A DNA stretch of 25,561 bases from SIAJ01 sp036266155 (lineage in GTDB: Bacteria > Planctomycetota > Planctomycetia > Gemmatales > Gemmataceae), in contig DATANR010000390.1 in assembly GCA_036266155.1 (NCBI GenBank), positions 1 through 25,561 of the forward strand. The letters are read 5' to 3'. The position numbers and the translations under genes were made by a program. How positions within the stretch are numbered: position 1 is the stretch's first letter; every line of letters begins with the position of its first letter. The notes under the pieces are model-generated. The model was not told where the DNA came from and ran no database searches. It saw only the letters and a program-made list of their open reading frames with translations. Positions 8,265-15,480 of this stretch are shown here, piece after piece.

Positions 8265-8289
8265 CACGTCTCCGGGTGCGAAAGTGATG

Positions 8290-8370
8290 TCAGCTTTCCA
8301 TCAATAGTCGAATCGGGTCCGATGCCCGACCGATTTCGAGAAGCTGTATTTCTTTGTTGATGTCGCTCAT
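8290..8370 (-). pseudogene. 26-codon lpdA-start / aceF-end chimeric remnant
   Basis: An ATG-to-TGA frame of 26 codons fills the gap between the two zinc-ribbon genes. Its first 14 residues (MSDINKEIQLLEIG) align with the LpdA N-terminus (MSEVSKETQLLIIG): 9 of 14 residues and 32 of 42 bases are identical. Its last 10 residues, SDPIRLLMES, and the stop are identical to the AceF C-terminus, with 27 of 33 bases the same over the last 11 codons. The spacer from this TGA to the next ATG is 25 bp, as it is from aceF to protein B. This is the junction expected from tandem duplication of an [aceF end, zinc-ribbon gene, lpdA start] unit. No ribosome-binding site is seen. It may be a relic, or a translated micropeptide. 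Confidence 0.85.
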
Positions 8371-8387
8371 GAAAGTTATTCACTTAT

Positions 8388-8732
8388 TCAGTTCGGGCGG
8401 CCGACTAAACTGCGGATTACCTGGATGAGTCCAAGGACAAACATGATCGGCGGATAGATGTAGATATGATTCACCGCCAATCCGCCGACAAACCAGGCGA
8501 CCGCAACGATCATCATGACAACGCCAATCGCAACGCCGCCGGCAACCGACCCGCTCTTGGTCGTGTGCGCGCCCCCCTCAGCCAGAGCCGCGCGCTTTGC
8601 TTGGATGTCATCCGCCGGTTCCTCCACGAAGAATCGTTCGCCACAGCTCACGCACTTCGTTTTCATGCTGGCCAAGGAATCTTTTACCGAACCCTTCCAA
8701 CCACAGTGATCGCACTCGACTGGGATGGGCAT
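8388..8732 (-). CDS. Zinc-ribbon membrane protein B
   Basis: This compact 114-residue protein begins MPIPVECDHCGWKG and carries a second pair at CVSCGE, forming a CxxC...CxxC zinc ribbon like that of protein A. A short linker leads to two hydrophobic segments (GVVMMIVAVAWFVGGLAV and the stretch after the YPPI turn), so the ribbon probably faces the cytoplasm from a two-helix membrane anchor. AAGGTG lies 5 nt before the ATG at 8732. The gene begins 25 bp after the aceF stop. It lacks the charged linker of A and may be closer to the ancestral form. Its role is not known; its position suggests co-expression with pyruvate dehydrogenase. Confidence 0.85.
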   Translation of the reverse strand: MPIPVECDHCGWKGSVKDSLASMKTKCVSCGERFFVEEPADDIQAKRAALAEGGAHTTKSGSVAGGVAIGVVMMIVAVAWFVGGLAVNHIYIYPPIMFVLGLIQVIRSLVGRPN

Positions 8733-8757
8733 TGTTGCACCTTGGTGATTGGCGGTC

Positions 8758-10323
8758 TCAGCTTTCCATCAGCAACCGAATCGGATCTGAGAACAGTTGT
8801 ACGAGTCGTGTTGTGAAGCGAGCCCCGTCGGCGCCGTCGATGATCCGGTGGTCGTACGTCAGGCACAATGGCATCATGAGCCGTGGGACGAACTGGCCGT
8901 CCTTGAACACCGGCTGGATGCTCGACCGCGACATGCCGAGGATCGCGACTTCCGGATAATTGATAATCGGCGAGAACGCGGTGCCGCCGATGCCGCCGAG
9001 GTTCGTGATCGTGAACGTGCCGCCGCGCATCTCGTCAATGGCCAGCTTGCCGGTACGTGCCTTCTCGGCGAGCGTTGCGACTTCAAGGGCCAGATCGCGA
9101 ATACTCTTCTTCTCCGCGTCGCGAATGACCGGCACAACAAGGCCGCGTTCGGTGTCGACCGCGATGCCGACGTGGAAATACTGCTTAAAAACGACCTCGC
9201 CATTCGCCATGTCGAGCGATGCGGCGAAGTTCGGGAACTCGCGCAACGCCGCGACGACGGCCTTGATCGCGAGGACCGTCATCGTCACCTTCGGCGAACC
9301 TTTCGGTAACCCCTCAGTGATGCGCTTGCGGCCGGCCTCGAGATCGGTGATGTCGGCGAGGTCGAACTGGGTCACCGCCGGGGCAGTGTGCCAGGCGATG
9401 GTCAAGTTCTCGGCGATCTTCTTGCGAATATTGCTGAGCGGCTTCTTCTCGATTGGCCCATATTTCGAGAAATCCGGCAATGGTGGCGCACCGCCCGGCG
9501 AGCCGGGAGCGTGTGCGACCGGTGTGGACATACGCCCGCGAATGTGCGTCTTCACGTCATCGACGGTGATGCGGCCGCCGCGCGCCGTGCCCGGCACTTC
9601 GACGAGTGCGACGCCATGTTCCCGGGCGTAACGGCGTGTCGCCGGCCCCGCAGGAACGATGCCCTTGTCATTGATGACGCCAGCGCTGCCATTGCCCGAC
9701 GGCACGGGCGCTGGTTGCGATTTGACGATCGCCGGCGCCGCTTGCGGCTTAGCGGCGCTGCCGTTCCCGCCACTCAGAACGGCGAGCACAGCGCCAATGT
9801 TGACCCGATCCCCTTGCTTGACGCGCAACTCCTCGACCATCCCATCCGCATCCGCCGGCAACGGCATCGACGCCTTGTCGGTCTCGATGGTGAAGAGTTC
9901 CTGCCCCGCCGCGACCGTATCGCCCGGCTTCACGTTAACGGCGACAACGATGCCGTTCTCAATCCCCTCACCCAGATTGGGCAACGTGAACTCGCGTCGA
10001 GCCGGCGCCACATGATTTGCCGCTTGCGGCTTAGCGGCGGGGGCCGGAGCTGGCGGTGCAGCCTTTGTCGCTTCGCCGCGAGCGGCGGGCGCCGCGCCCC
10101 CGATAACCGCAATCACCGCCCCCACCTTGATCTTATCTCCCTGCTTGACGCGCACCTCGTTCACGGTGCCATCACCCGTCGCCGGAATCGGCATCGACGC
10201 CTTGTCCGTCTCCACCTCGATGACCGTATCCCCGGCCTTCACCGGTTGGCCCGGCTTCACGGGCACGTTCACCACCGTGGCGTCCGTGATGCCTTCGCCG
10301 AGTTCCGGTAGCCGAAGTTCCAT
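8758..10323 (-). CDS. aceF: Dihydrolipoamide acetyltransferase (E2 of pyruvate dehydrogenase)
   Basis: This 521-residue core subunit carries acyl groups on lipoyl-lysine and transfers acetyl to CoA. It has two lipoyl domains (about 1-77 and 110-185), each with ETDKASM; the lipoylated lysines should be K41 and K150. Ala/Pro-rich swinging linkers follow each. A peripheral-subunit-binding domain lies at about 222-260 (ATRRYAREHGV...GGRITVDDV). The catalytic domain spans about 290-521 and ends with YDHRIIDGADGARF, containing the catalytic H492 and D496. The ATG at 10323 lies 79 bp after aceE and lacks a clear Shine-Dalgarno sequence. The final ten codons are duplicated at 8290-8322. Family and role are secure. 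Confidence 0.96.
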   Translation of the reverse strand: MELRLPELGEGITDATVVNVPVKPGQPVKAGDTVIEVETDKASMPIPATGDGTVNEVRVKQGDKIKVGAVIAVIGGAAPAARGEATKAAPPAPAPAAKPQAANHVAPARREFTLPNLGEGIENGIVVAVNVKPGDTVAAGQELFTIETDKASMPLPADADGMVEELRVKQGDRVNIGAVLAVLSGGNGSAAKPQAAPAIVKSQPAPVPSGNGSAGVINDKGIVPAGPATRRYAREHGVALVEVPGTARGGRITVDDVKTHIRGRMSTPVAHAPGSPGGAPPLPDFSKYGPIEKKPLSNIRKKIAENLTIAWHTAPAVTQFDLADITDLEAGRKRITEGLPKGSPKVTMTVLAIKAVVAALREFPNFAASLDMANGEVVFKQYFHVGIAVDTERGLVVPVIRDAEKKSIRDLALEVATLAEKARTGKLAIDEMRGGTFTITNLGGIGGTAFSPIINYPEVAILGMSRSSIQPVFKDGQFVPRLMMPLCLTYDHRIIDGADGARFTTRLVQLFSDPIRLLMES

Positions 10324-10360
10324 TGCAGGAGTCAGGGTCAGGGGCCAGGGGGCTTATTCG

Positions 10361-10396
10361 ACATATAGGTCTCATGGGACACATAGGTTCCATGGG
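10361..10396. repeat. Two 18-bp tandem repeats with near-palindromic CATGGG core
   Basis: Units at 10361-10378 and 10379-10396 match at 15 of 18 positions (ACAnATAGGTnnCATGGG), and a partial third unit, ACCT, follows. The stretch 10385-10400 (AGGTTCCATGGGACCT) is a near-perfect palindrome. The repeats lie between aceE and aceF. A TCAGGG-type run occurs next to them at 10331-10352. Confidence 0.7.
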
Positions 10397-10402
10397 ACCT
10401 GC

Positions 10403-13183
10403 TTACACAGTCCACGGCGCCGGCCGCTCGGGATCAATTGCCAATTCCTGAATCGCCTGCTTCACGATTCCTCGATCAAGCTGGCCGCTCTCCGCCAAAG
10501 CGTACAGCGTCGCCACGACCACATTCTCAGCATCGACTTCAAAGAACCGCCGGAGATTCTGCCGCGTCTCGGAGCGGCCGAAGCCATCGGTGCCCAGGGC
10601 GAGCAGCCGGTTGTTGACATAAGGAGCAATCTGTTCCGGCAATGCCCGCATGTAATCGCTCGACGCAATCACCGGCACATTCGCATCCGTACCCAGCACC
10701 TGCGTCACGTACGGCGTCTTCTTCGATTGCTCCGGGTGCAGGCGATTGACACGCTCGCATTCGATCGCGTCGCGGCGCAGTTCCTGGTAGCTTGTGGCGC
10801 TGAAGACCGTGCTGGCGATGTTGTATTTGGTTGCCAGGATCTCCTGGGCTCGCAGCACCTCGCGCAGGATGACGCCGCTTCCTAACAATTGCACCGTGTG
10901 CCTGGCCCCCTCCGGCGTCATGGTCTTGAACGGGTAAAGCCCTTTCAAGATGCCCTCGCGCGCCCCGTTCGGCAGAGCCGGCATGTCGTAGCTCTCGTTG
11001 TAAACGGTGAGGTAATAGAACAGGTCCTCACCCTTCACGAACATGCGATTGATGCCTTCTTCGATGATCGTCGCAACCTCGTAACCGAATGCGGGGTCAT
11101 AGGCCCGGCAGGTCGGCACGGTCAACGCCATCAGTAGGCTATGTCCGTCTTCGTGTTGCAGACCCTCGCCGTTGAGCGTGGTGCGCCCGGCCGTGGCGCC
11201 CATCAGGAAGCCTCGGCACCGGCTATCGGCCGCCGCCCAGATCAGGTCGCCGACGCGCTGGAAGCCGAACATCGAGTAGTAGACGTAGAAGGGAATCGTG
11301 TTGACCGCGAACGTGCTATACGCCGTCCCGGCGGCGATGAACGTGGCCATGCTGCCGGCTTCGTTGATCCCTTCCTGGAAGATCTGGCCGTTCGGCAATT
11401 CCTTGTACTCGGTCATCGTCCCCTTATCGACCGGCACGTAGCGTTGACCAACCGGCGAATAGAGGCCGAACTGGTTGTAGAGCGGCGGCAAGCCGAACGT
11501 TTGCCCCTCGTCCGGCACGATCGGTACGATCAGCTTGCCGACGTCCGGGTCCTTCATGAGGCCCTGCATCAGCGTGACCCAGGCGAGCGTCGTCGACTGG
11601 CCCTTGCCGGCCGGCGTGCCTTGCAACACGCGTGCGAAACTCTCCGGACCGGGCGGCTGCGCAGGCACGAATGTGGTATTGCGTGCAGGCTGGTAGCCGC
11701 CTAGCGATCGCCGCCGCTCATGCAGGTAACGCATCTCCGGCGCATTGTCGTCGGGCCGGTAGAACTTGTACTTTTTGAGGTCGCCGTCCGAAAGCGGAAG
11801 CGAGAAGCGATCGCGGAACGAGCGAAGGCCCTTCAACTCCTGAGCCTGCTTCAATTCAAGCGCATCGCCCTCGGCCATCACGCGTTCCTGGGCCGTCAGC
11901 GAGATTTCGAGTTTCTTTTCTTGATGGGCTGTGTTGTTCGCTTCCGAAGATGTGCCGTAGCCTTTGACCGTCTTGACCAGGATAACACTCGGTGCGCCGC
12001 GATGGTTGATCGCCGCCCGGTAAGCATTGAACACCTTGATCGGGTCGTGCCCGCCGCGTTTCAGGCCGGCGAGATACTCATCCGTCTTGTCGGATACAAG
12101 GGCCTTGAGTTCCGGAGTGTTGAAGAACTTCTCACGGACCAGTTCCGGTTTGCCCTTCTTGGCGGCGTAGGCGTATTCCTGATATTCGCCGTCGGCGACT
12201 TCCATCATGCGCCGGGCGAGAGCGCCGTTCGTGTCGCGGGAAAGCAGCTCATCCCAGTCGGCGCCCCAGATACACTTCACCACGTTCCAGCCAGCGCCGC
12301 GGAAGGTGCCTTCGAGTTCCTGGATGATCTTGCCGTTGCCGCGCACCGGGCCATCCAGCCGTTGCAGGTTGCAGTTGACGACGAAGATCAGGTTGTCGAG
12401 CCGTTCACGGGCGGCGATGCCGATGCAGCCGAGCGATTCCGGTTCGTCGCATTCGCCGTCGCCGAGGAACGCCCAGACATGGGTGCCGCGCGTGTCGGCC
12501 AGGCCGCGGGCTTCGAGATAGCGGGCGTAGCGTGCTTGATAGATCGCCATGAGCGGCCCGAGGCCCATGCTCACGGTCGGGAACTGCCAGAAAGTCGGCA
12601 TCAGCCACGGATGCGGATAGCTCGACAAGCCGCCGCCCGCTTGCAGTTCCTGGCGAAAGTTCTTGAGTTGTTGCTCGTTGAGCCGGCCTTCGAGGAACGC
12701 ACGCGCATACGGGCCCGGTGATGCGTGGCCCTGGAAATAGATCACGTCGCCGTGGCTATCGCCGGTGCGGCCGCGGAAGAAGTGGTTGAAACCGACCTCA
12801 TACAGAGTCGCCGCGGAGGCATAGGTCGCAATGTGCCCGCCGACGTTGGTCGTCTTGTTCGCCCTGGCCACCATGGCCATGGCGTTCCACCGATTGATGC
12901 TCTTGATCTTCCGTTCGAGATCGCGGTCGCCGGGGTAGGGGACCTCTTCGTGCTTCGGAACGGTATTCAAATACGGCGTGTGGATGCTGGATGGGCCGCG
13001 GACGCCGTCGGCGCGGGCGCGATCGAGCAGGGCATCGAGAATGAACTTGGCCCGCTCCGGCCCCTGCAGACGAAAGACGGCGTCGAGCGAATCGAGCCAG
13101 TCGGCTGTCTCTAATGGATCGACGTCGACGAATTCGTTCGAGAGGGCCGACGGGCGAACCGTTTCGACATGACGAACAATCAT
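10403..13183 (-). CDS. aceE: Pyruvate dehydrogenase E1 component, homodimeric type
   Basis: This 926-residue ThDP enzyme decarboxylates pyruvate and acetylates the lipoyl group of AceF. It is the single-chain AceE type, not the split alpha/beta type. The N-terminal DPLETADWLDSLDAVF is family-typical. The ThDP/Mg-binding motif is GDGECDEPES...NCNLQRLDGPVRGNGK, starting near residue 240. DGHSLLMALTVPTCRAYDPAFGYE lies in the C-terminal half. The length is slightly above the E. coli enzyme. I chose the ATG at 13183 because GGGAG lies just upstream; a TTG at 13195 is also in frame. It is the first gene of the operon, and 442 bp of non-coding DNA lie upstream. Confidence 0.96.
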   Translation of the reverse strand: MIVRHVETVRPSALSNEFVDVDPLETADWLDSLDAVFRLQGPERAKFILDALLDRARADGVRGPSSIHTPYLNTVPKHEEVPYPGDRDLERKIKSINRWNAMAMVARANKTTNVGGHIATYASAATLYEVGFNHFFRGRTGDSHGDVIYFQGHASPGPYARAFLEGRLNEQQLKNFRQELQAGGGLSSYPHPWLMPTFWQFPTVSMGLGPLMAIYQARYARYLEARGLADTRGTHVWAFLGDGECDEPESLGCIGIAARERLDNLIFVVNCNLQRLDGPVRGNGKIIQELEGTFRGAGWNVVKCIWGADWDELLSRDTNGALARRMMEVADGEYQEYAYAAKKGKPELVREKFFNTPELKALVSDKTDEYLAGLKRGGHDPIKVFNAYRAAINHRGAPSVILVKTVKGYGTSSEANNTAHQEKKLEISLTAQERVMAEGDALELKQAQELKGLRSFRDRFSLPLSDGDLKKYKFYRPDDNAPEMRYLHERRRSLGGYQPARNTTFVPAQPPGPESFARVLQGTPAGKGQSTTLAWVTLMQGLMKDPDVGKLIVPIVPDEGQTFGLPPLYNQFGLYSPVGQRYVPVDKGTMTEYKELPNGQIFQEGINEAGSMATFIAAGTAYSTFAVNTIPFYVYYSMFGFQRVGDLIWAAADSRCRGFLMGATAGRTTLNGEGLQHEDGHSLLMALTVPTCRAYDPAFGYEVATIIEEGINRMFVKGEDLFYYLTVYNESYDMPALPNGAREGILKGLYPFKTMTPEGARHTVQLLGSGVILREVLRAQEILATKYNIASTVFSATSYQELRRDAIECERVNRLHPEQSKKTPYVTQVLGTDANVPVIASSDYMRALPEQIAPYVNNRLLALGTDGFGRSETRQNLRRFFEVDAENVVVATLYALAESGQLDRGIVKQAIQELAIDPERPAPWTV

Positions 13184-13625
13184 CAATGCTCCCAATACCA
13201 GTCGGTCGTCGGCCCGGCCCGGCGCAAGTGCGCAACGCGTCGTCCTGACTTTGCCAGGTGAGGCCGGTTGGTCGCGGACGGGCCATCCGGGGGAGGCGGC
13301 GGCCCAGTTGTCGGCAGGGAAATCCGCTTGGATGCCGTGCGTGTCCGTGGTTAGGATAGGAACGTTGAAACGTCCCGTCTACGAATCGCTTCCGTGGTTG
13401 GAGTTAGGAGGAGACGCGGGCCGGCAATTCGTTTCAACGACGGGAATACGATGCGTTCACGCCGCACACACCCCCCTGAACGTATTTCTCATAATTGAAC
13501 GGCCCGTATCGGTCTTGTCGCAAAGGTCGTGAAAGCAAAGATTTAGGCGTACGTGCAATAGGATCTGACGCTGGTCCGATTGTTCGGTCCATGCCAACGT
13601 CGCGAACGAAAGGTGCCGAAGGCTT
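13184..13625. promoter_or_regulatory. Non-coding region between divergent aceE and a secreted-protein gene
   Basis: I see no convincing gene in these 442 bp; a short plus-strand frame at 13251-13532 has no ribosome-binding site or family signature. The region must hold the promoter of the pdh operon (leftward) and of the gene at 13626 (rightward), but no clear -35/-10 pair stands out. Two copies of the dyad CGTTnnAACG occur at 13363-13372 and 13430-13439, 67 bp apart centre to centre. They are inverted copies of each other (CGTTGAAACG and CGTTTCAACG) and could be an operator pair. Confidence 0.5.
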
Positions 13626-14666
13626 ATGAAGTCATACCTCGATCCCGGGGCGACCGTCATTCACTTCGGTTACCTTTGCCTAATGATCGCGCCATTCGCT
13701 AGCGCGGTGTCCGCAGTCGAACCACCTCCCCCGCCCGCCCACAAGGTTACTCTCCAAGGCGACAAGCTGACGCCGGCCGCCGCGGCCAAAGCTATTCGTG
13801 AACGCGCGTCGATCGACGTCGATGTGGCCGCACTCGATCCGACGAAGACGTTCGCGCTGAACGTGCAGGATGCGGACTTCTGGACCGTTGTCGGTCAGGT
13901 TGCCGAAAAGACCGACAGCAAGGTCGTGACCACCGGCGGTCGGGTGGCGCTGAAGCCCGGTCAATCCCTGGCGCCGGTGTATGTCAGCGGACCGTTCCGC
14001 TTCACGGTTCGCGAGGTGTATGCCAAGATCGATCCGGAGACCGGCAAGTCCGGCTACGAGATCACACTGGAAAGCTGTTGGGAACCCTGGCTGCTGGCCT
14101 ATCGCATCGATTCGGCACCGTCAGTCGTGACGGCAAAGAACGATCAGGGCAAGGCCGTGGCAGTCGGCCAGGGCGGGGCGCGAAGTCTTACCTCTGGCAA
14201 TCTGGCAACACTCTCCGTGCGACCAGCGGCGGTGCGGGCGGACAAGACCGTCTCGTTGAACGGCTCAGTCAAAGTTACCATCGCAGACAAGCTGCTGACT
14301 TTTACGTTCGACGCGAACAAGCCGGCCGCCGTACCTGCACAAGAGGGCGTGAAGGTCAGCGTCAAGAAATCCTCCGCAGACGGAGCAAATTGGCTCGCTG
14401 AGATCGAGCTTCGCCACGCGCCGGGCGGCGTGCCGGTCGAGAGCCATGAATATGCTGTGTTCCGCAACAACACGCTGGAACTGGTTTCGCCGACTGGCGA
14501 GCGCTTCAAAGCCGATGCAACCGAGTTCGACGATCCATCCACGCGTTATGTGTTCAAGAATCGTGCCAAGCAGGTCGGTCCAGGCTGGAAGCTCGAGTAC
14601 CGCACACCGGGACCGATGCGCGAGATCGTCGTGCCTTTCGAGTTGAAGGACATTCGATTGCCTTAA
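13626..14666 (+). CDS. Secreted protein with STN-like N-terminal domain, function unknown
   Basis: The 346-residue product has an N-terminal export signal (hydrophobic core GYLCLMIAPFASAVSA, likely cleavage near residue 30) and a Pro-rich start to the mature protein. Residues about 42-105 (LTPAAAAKAIRERASIDVDV, then FALNVQDADFWTVVGQVAEKT) resemble the small beta-alpha STN-like fold of secretin and TonB-receptor N-termini. The rest is predicted mostly beta and matches no family that I recognise. The ATG at 13626 has AAGG close upstream; an internal ATG at 13683 lacks a ribosome-binding site and would truncate the signal. It is followed by a palindromic repeat and another small secreted protein on the same strand. 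Confidence 0.7.
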   Translation: MKSYLDPGATVIHFGYLCLMIAPFASAVSAVEPPPPPAHKVTLQGDKLTPAAAAKAIRERASIDVDVAALDPTKTFALNVQDADFWTVVGQVAEKTDSKVVTTGGRVALKPGQSLAPVYVSGPFRFTVREVYAKIDPETGKSGYEITLESCWEPWLLAYRIDSAPSVVTAKNDQGKAVAVGQGGARSLTSGNLATLSVRPAAVRADKTVSLNGSVKVTIADKLLTFTFDANKPAAVPAQEGVKVSVKKSSADGANWLAEIELRHAPGGVPVESHEYAVFRNNTLELVSPTGERFKADATEFDDPSTRYVFKNRAKQVGPGWKLEYRTPGPMREIVVPFELKDIRLP

Positions 14667-14673
14667 GTGACTT

Positions 14674-14748
14674 GGCGAGCGGGGCCGCGTCAGCAGTCCG
14701 ATAATGCGGTGAAATCATTATCGGGCCGCTGACGCGGCTCCGCTCGCC
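14674..14748. repeat. Palindromic repeat with GGCGAGCG/CGCTCGCC ends
   Basis: Arms 14674-14706 and 14716-14748 are 33 bp each with three differences and a 9-base loop. The outer eight bases, GGCGAGCG, equal the termini of the element at 1-64, while the inner arms differ (GCCGCGTCAGC here). It begins 8 bp after the stop at 14666. It could end transcription or protect the 3' end of the upstream message, and its shared ends indicate a repeat family. Confidence 0.85.
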
Positions 14749-14787
14749 ATCGCGATAACAAACTGCGTTTGCGAGAGGTATGACATC

Positions 14788-15216
14788 ATGTCGCGCATTC
14801 TAATCGCTTTAACTCTGATTCTCGGCTTTGCTCCCATTCTCCATGCCGACGACGCGGCCGACGTCAAGAAAGTGCTCGACGAACAACAGACCGCCTGGAA
14901 CCAGGGCGATCTCGAAGGCTTCATGAAGGGCTACTGGAAGTCAAAGGACTTGACGTTCGCTTCCGGTAAGGACTTGACGCGCGGCTGGCAGGAGACGCTT
15001 GACCGCTACAAGAAGCGTTACCAGACCGAAGGCAAGGAGATGGGCAAACTTGCGTTTACGGACGTCCAAGTGCAGGTGCTGGCCCCCGGCGTCGCGCTGG
15101 TCACGGGTAAGTGGGAACTCACGCTGACGAAGGAAACCATTGGCGGCCGCTACAGCTTGATTCTGAAAAAGCTCGACGAAGGCTGGCGGATCGTCCACGA
15201 CCATACGTCGGGCTAA
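14788..15216 (+). CDS. Secreted SnoaL/DUF4440-like protein
   Basis: The 142-residue precursor has a clear signal peptide (MSRILIALTLILGFAPILHA, cleavage after residue 20). The mature part fits the NTF2/SnoaL-like DUF4440 fold: VKKVLDEQQTAWNQGDLEGFMKGYW at the start, VLAPGVALVTGKWELT in the middle, and LKKLDEGWRIVHDHTS at the end. Members are small cone-shaped barrels, often of unknown role; no catalytic set is visible here. AGAGG lies about 9 nt before the ATG. It stands alone on the plus strand between a palindromic repeat and the initiator tRNA unit. Confidence 0.88.
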   Translation: MSRILIALTLILGFAPILHADDAADVKKVLDEQQTAWNQGDLEGFMKGYWKSKDLTFASGKDLTRGWQETLDRYKKRYQTEGKEMGKLAFTDVQVQVLAPGVALVTGKWELTLTKETIGGRYSLILKKLDEGWRIVHDHTSG

Positions 15217-15292
15217 GGCGCGAACCTGGTCCGCCGGAGCGTGTCTTACCGTCGCAACAGACAAACAGCTTTGGAAATTTATCGTGCACCGG

Positions 15293-15321
15293 CTGACAAA
15301 TCGACGCCGGTTGCATATAGT
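15293..15321 (+). promoter_or_regulatory. Housekeeping-type promoter of the initiator tRNA gene
   Basis: The -35 box CTGACA (15293-15298) and the -10 box TATAGT (15316-15321) are separated by exactly 17 bp. Transcription would start near 15328, a few bases before the mature tRNA end at 15334. Confidence 0.8.
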
Positions 15322-15333
15322 GAAGTTACTGGA

Positions 15334-15408
15334 CGCGGCGTGGAGCAGCCCGGTTAGCTCGCCAGGCTCATAACCTGGAGGTCATAGGTTCAAATCCTAT
15401 CGCCGCAA
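15334..15408 (+). tRNA. Initiator tRNA-fMet, anticodon CAT
   Basis: A full cloverleaf can be drawn. The acceptor stem is CGCGGCG (15334-15340) with CGCCGCA (15401-15407), the anticodon loop is CTCATAA with CAT at 15369-15371, and the T arm is ATAGG/CCTAT. The C1-A72 mismatch and the A11-U24 pair are hallmarks of bacterial initiator tRNA, which is charged with methionine and formylated. The usual three G-C pairs of the anticodon stem are here A29-U41, G30-C40 and G31-C39. The 3' CCA is not encoded (ACTA follows), so it must be added by the CCA enzyme. An elongator tRNA-Met is ruled out by the open first pair. Confidence 0.97.
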
Positions 15409-15430
15409 CTACTTGTGAGTGTTGGAACTG

Positions 15431-15470
15431 GAGGGGCCTGCGATGAATTCGCAGGCCCCTCTTCCTTTTC
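15431..15470 (+). terminator. Rho-independent terminator of the tRNA unit
   Basis: A perfect 13-bp stem (15431-15443 with 15449-15461, starting GAGGGGCCTGCGA) with a 5-base loop is followed directly by TTCCTTTTC. It closes the initiator tRNA unit on the plus strand and lies 11-20 bp from the end of the convergent gene at 15481. Confidence 0.9.
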
Positions 15471-15480
15471 TTGGGCTCGA

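Noticed and set aside
8265..8267. GTG as the start of zinc-ribbon protein A
   Set aside because: The next codon is ATG with better spacing to GGAGA, and the paralogue B starts with MPIP at the equivalent position.
13251..13532. 93-residue plus-strand frame in the aceE upstream region
   Set aside because: No ribosome-binding site, no homology signature and mixed composition; more likely promoter DNA.
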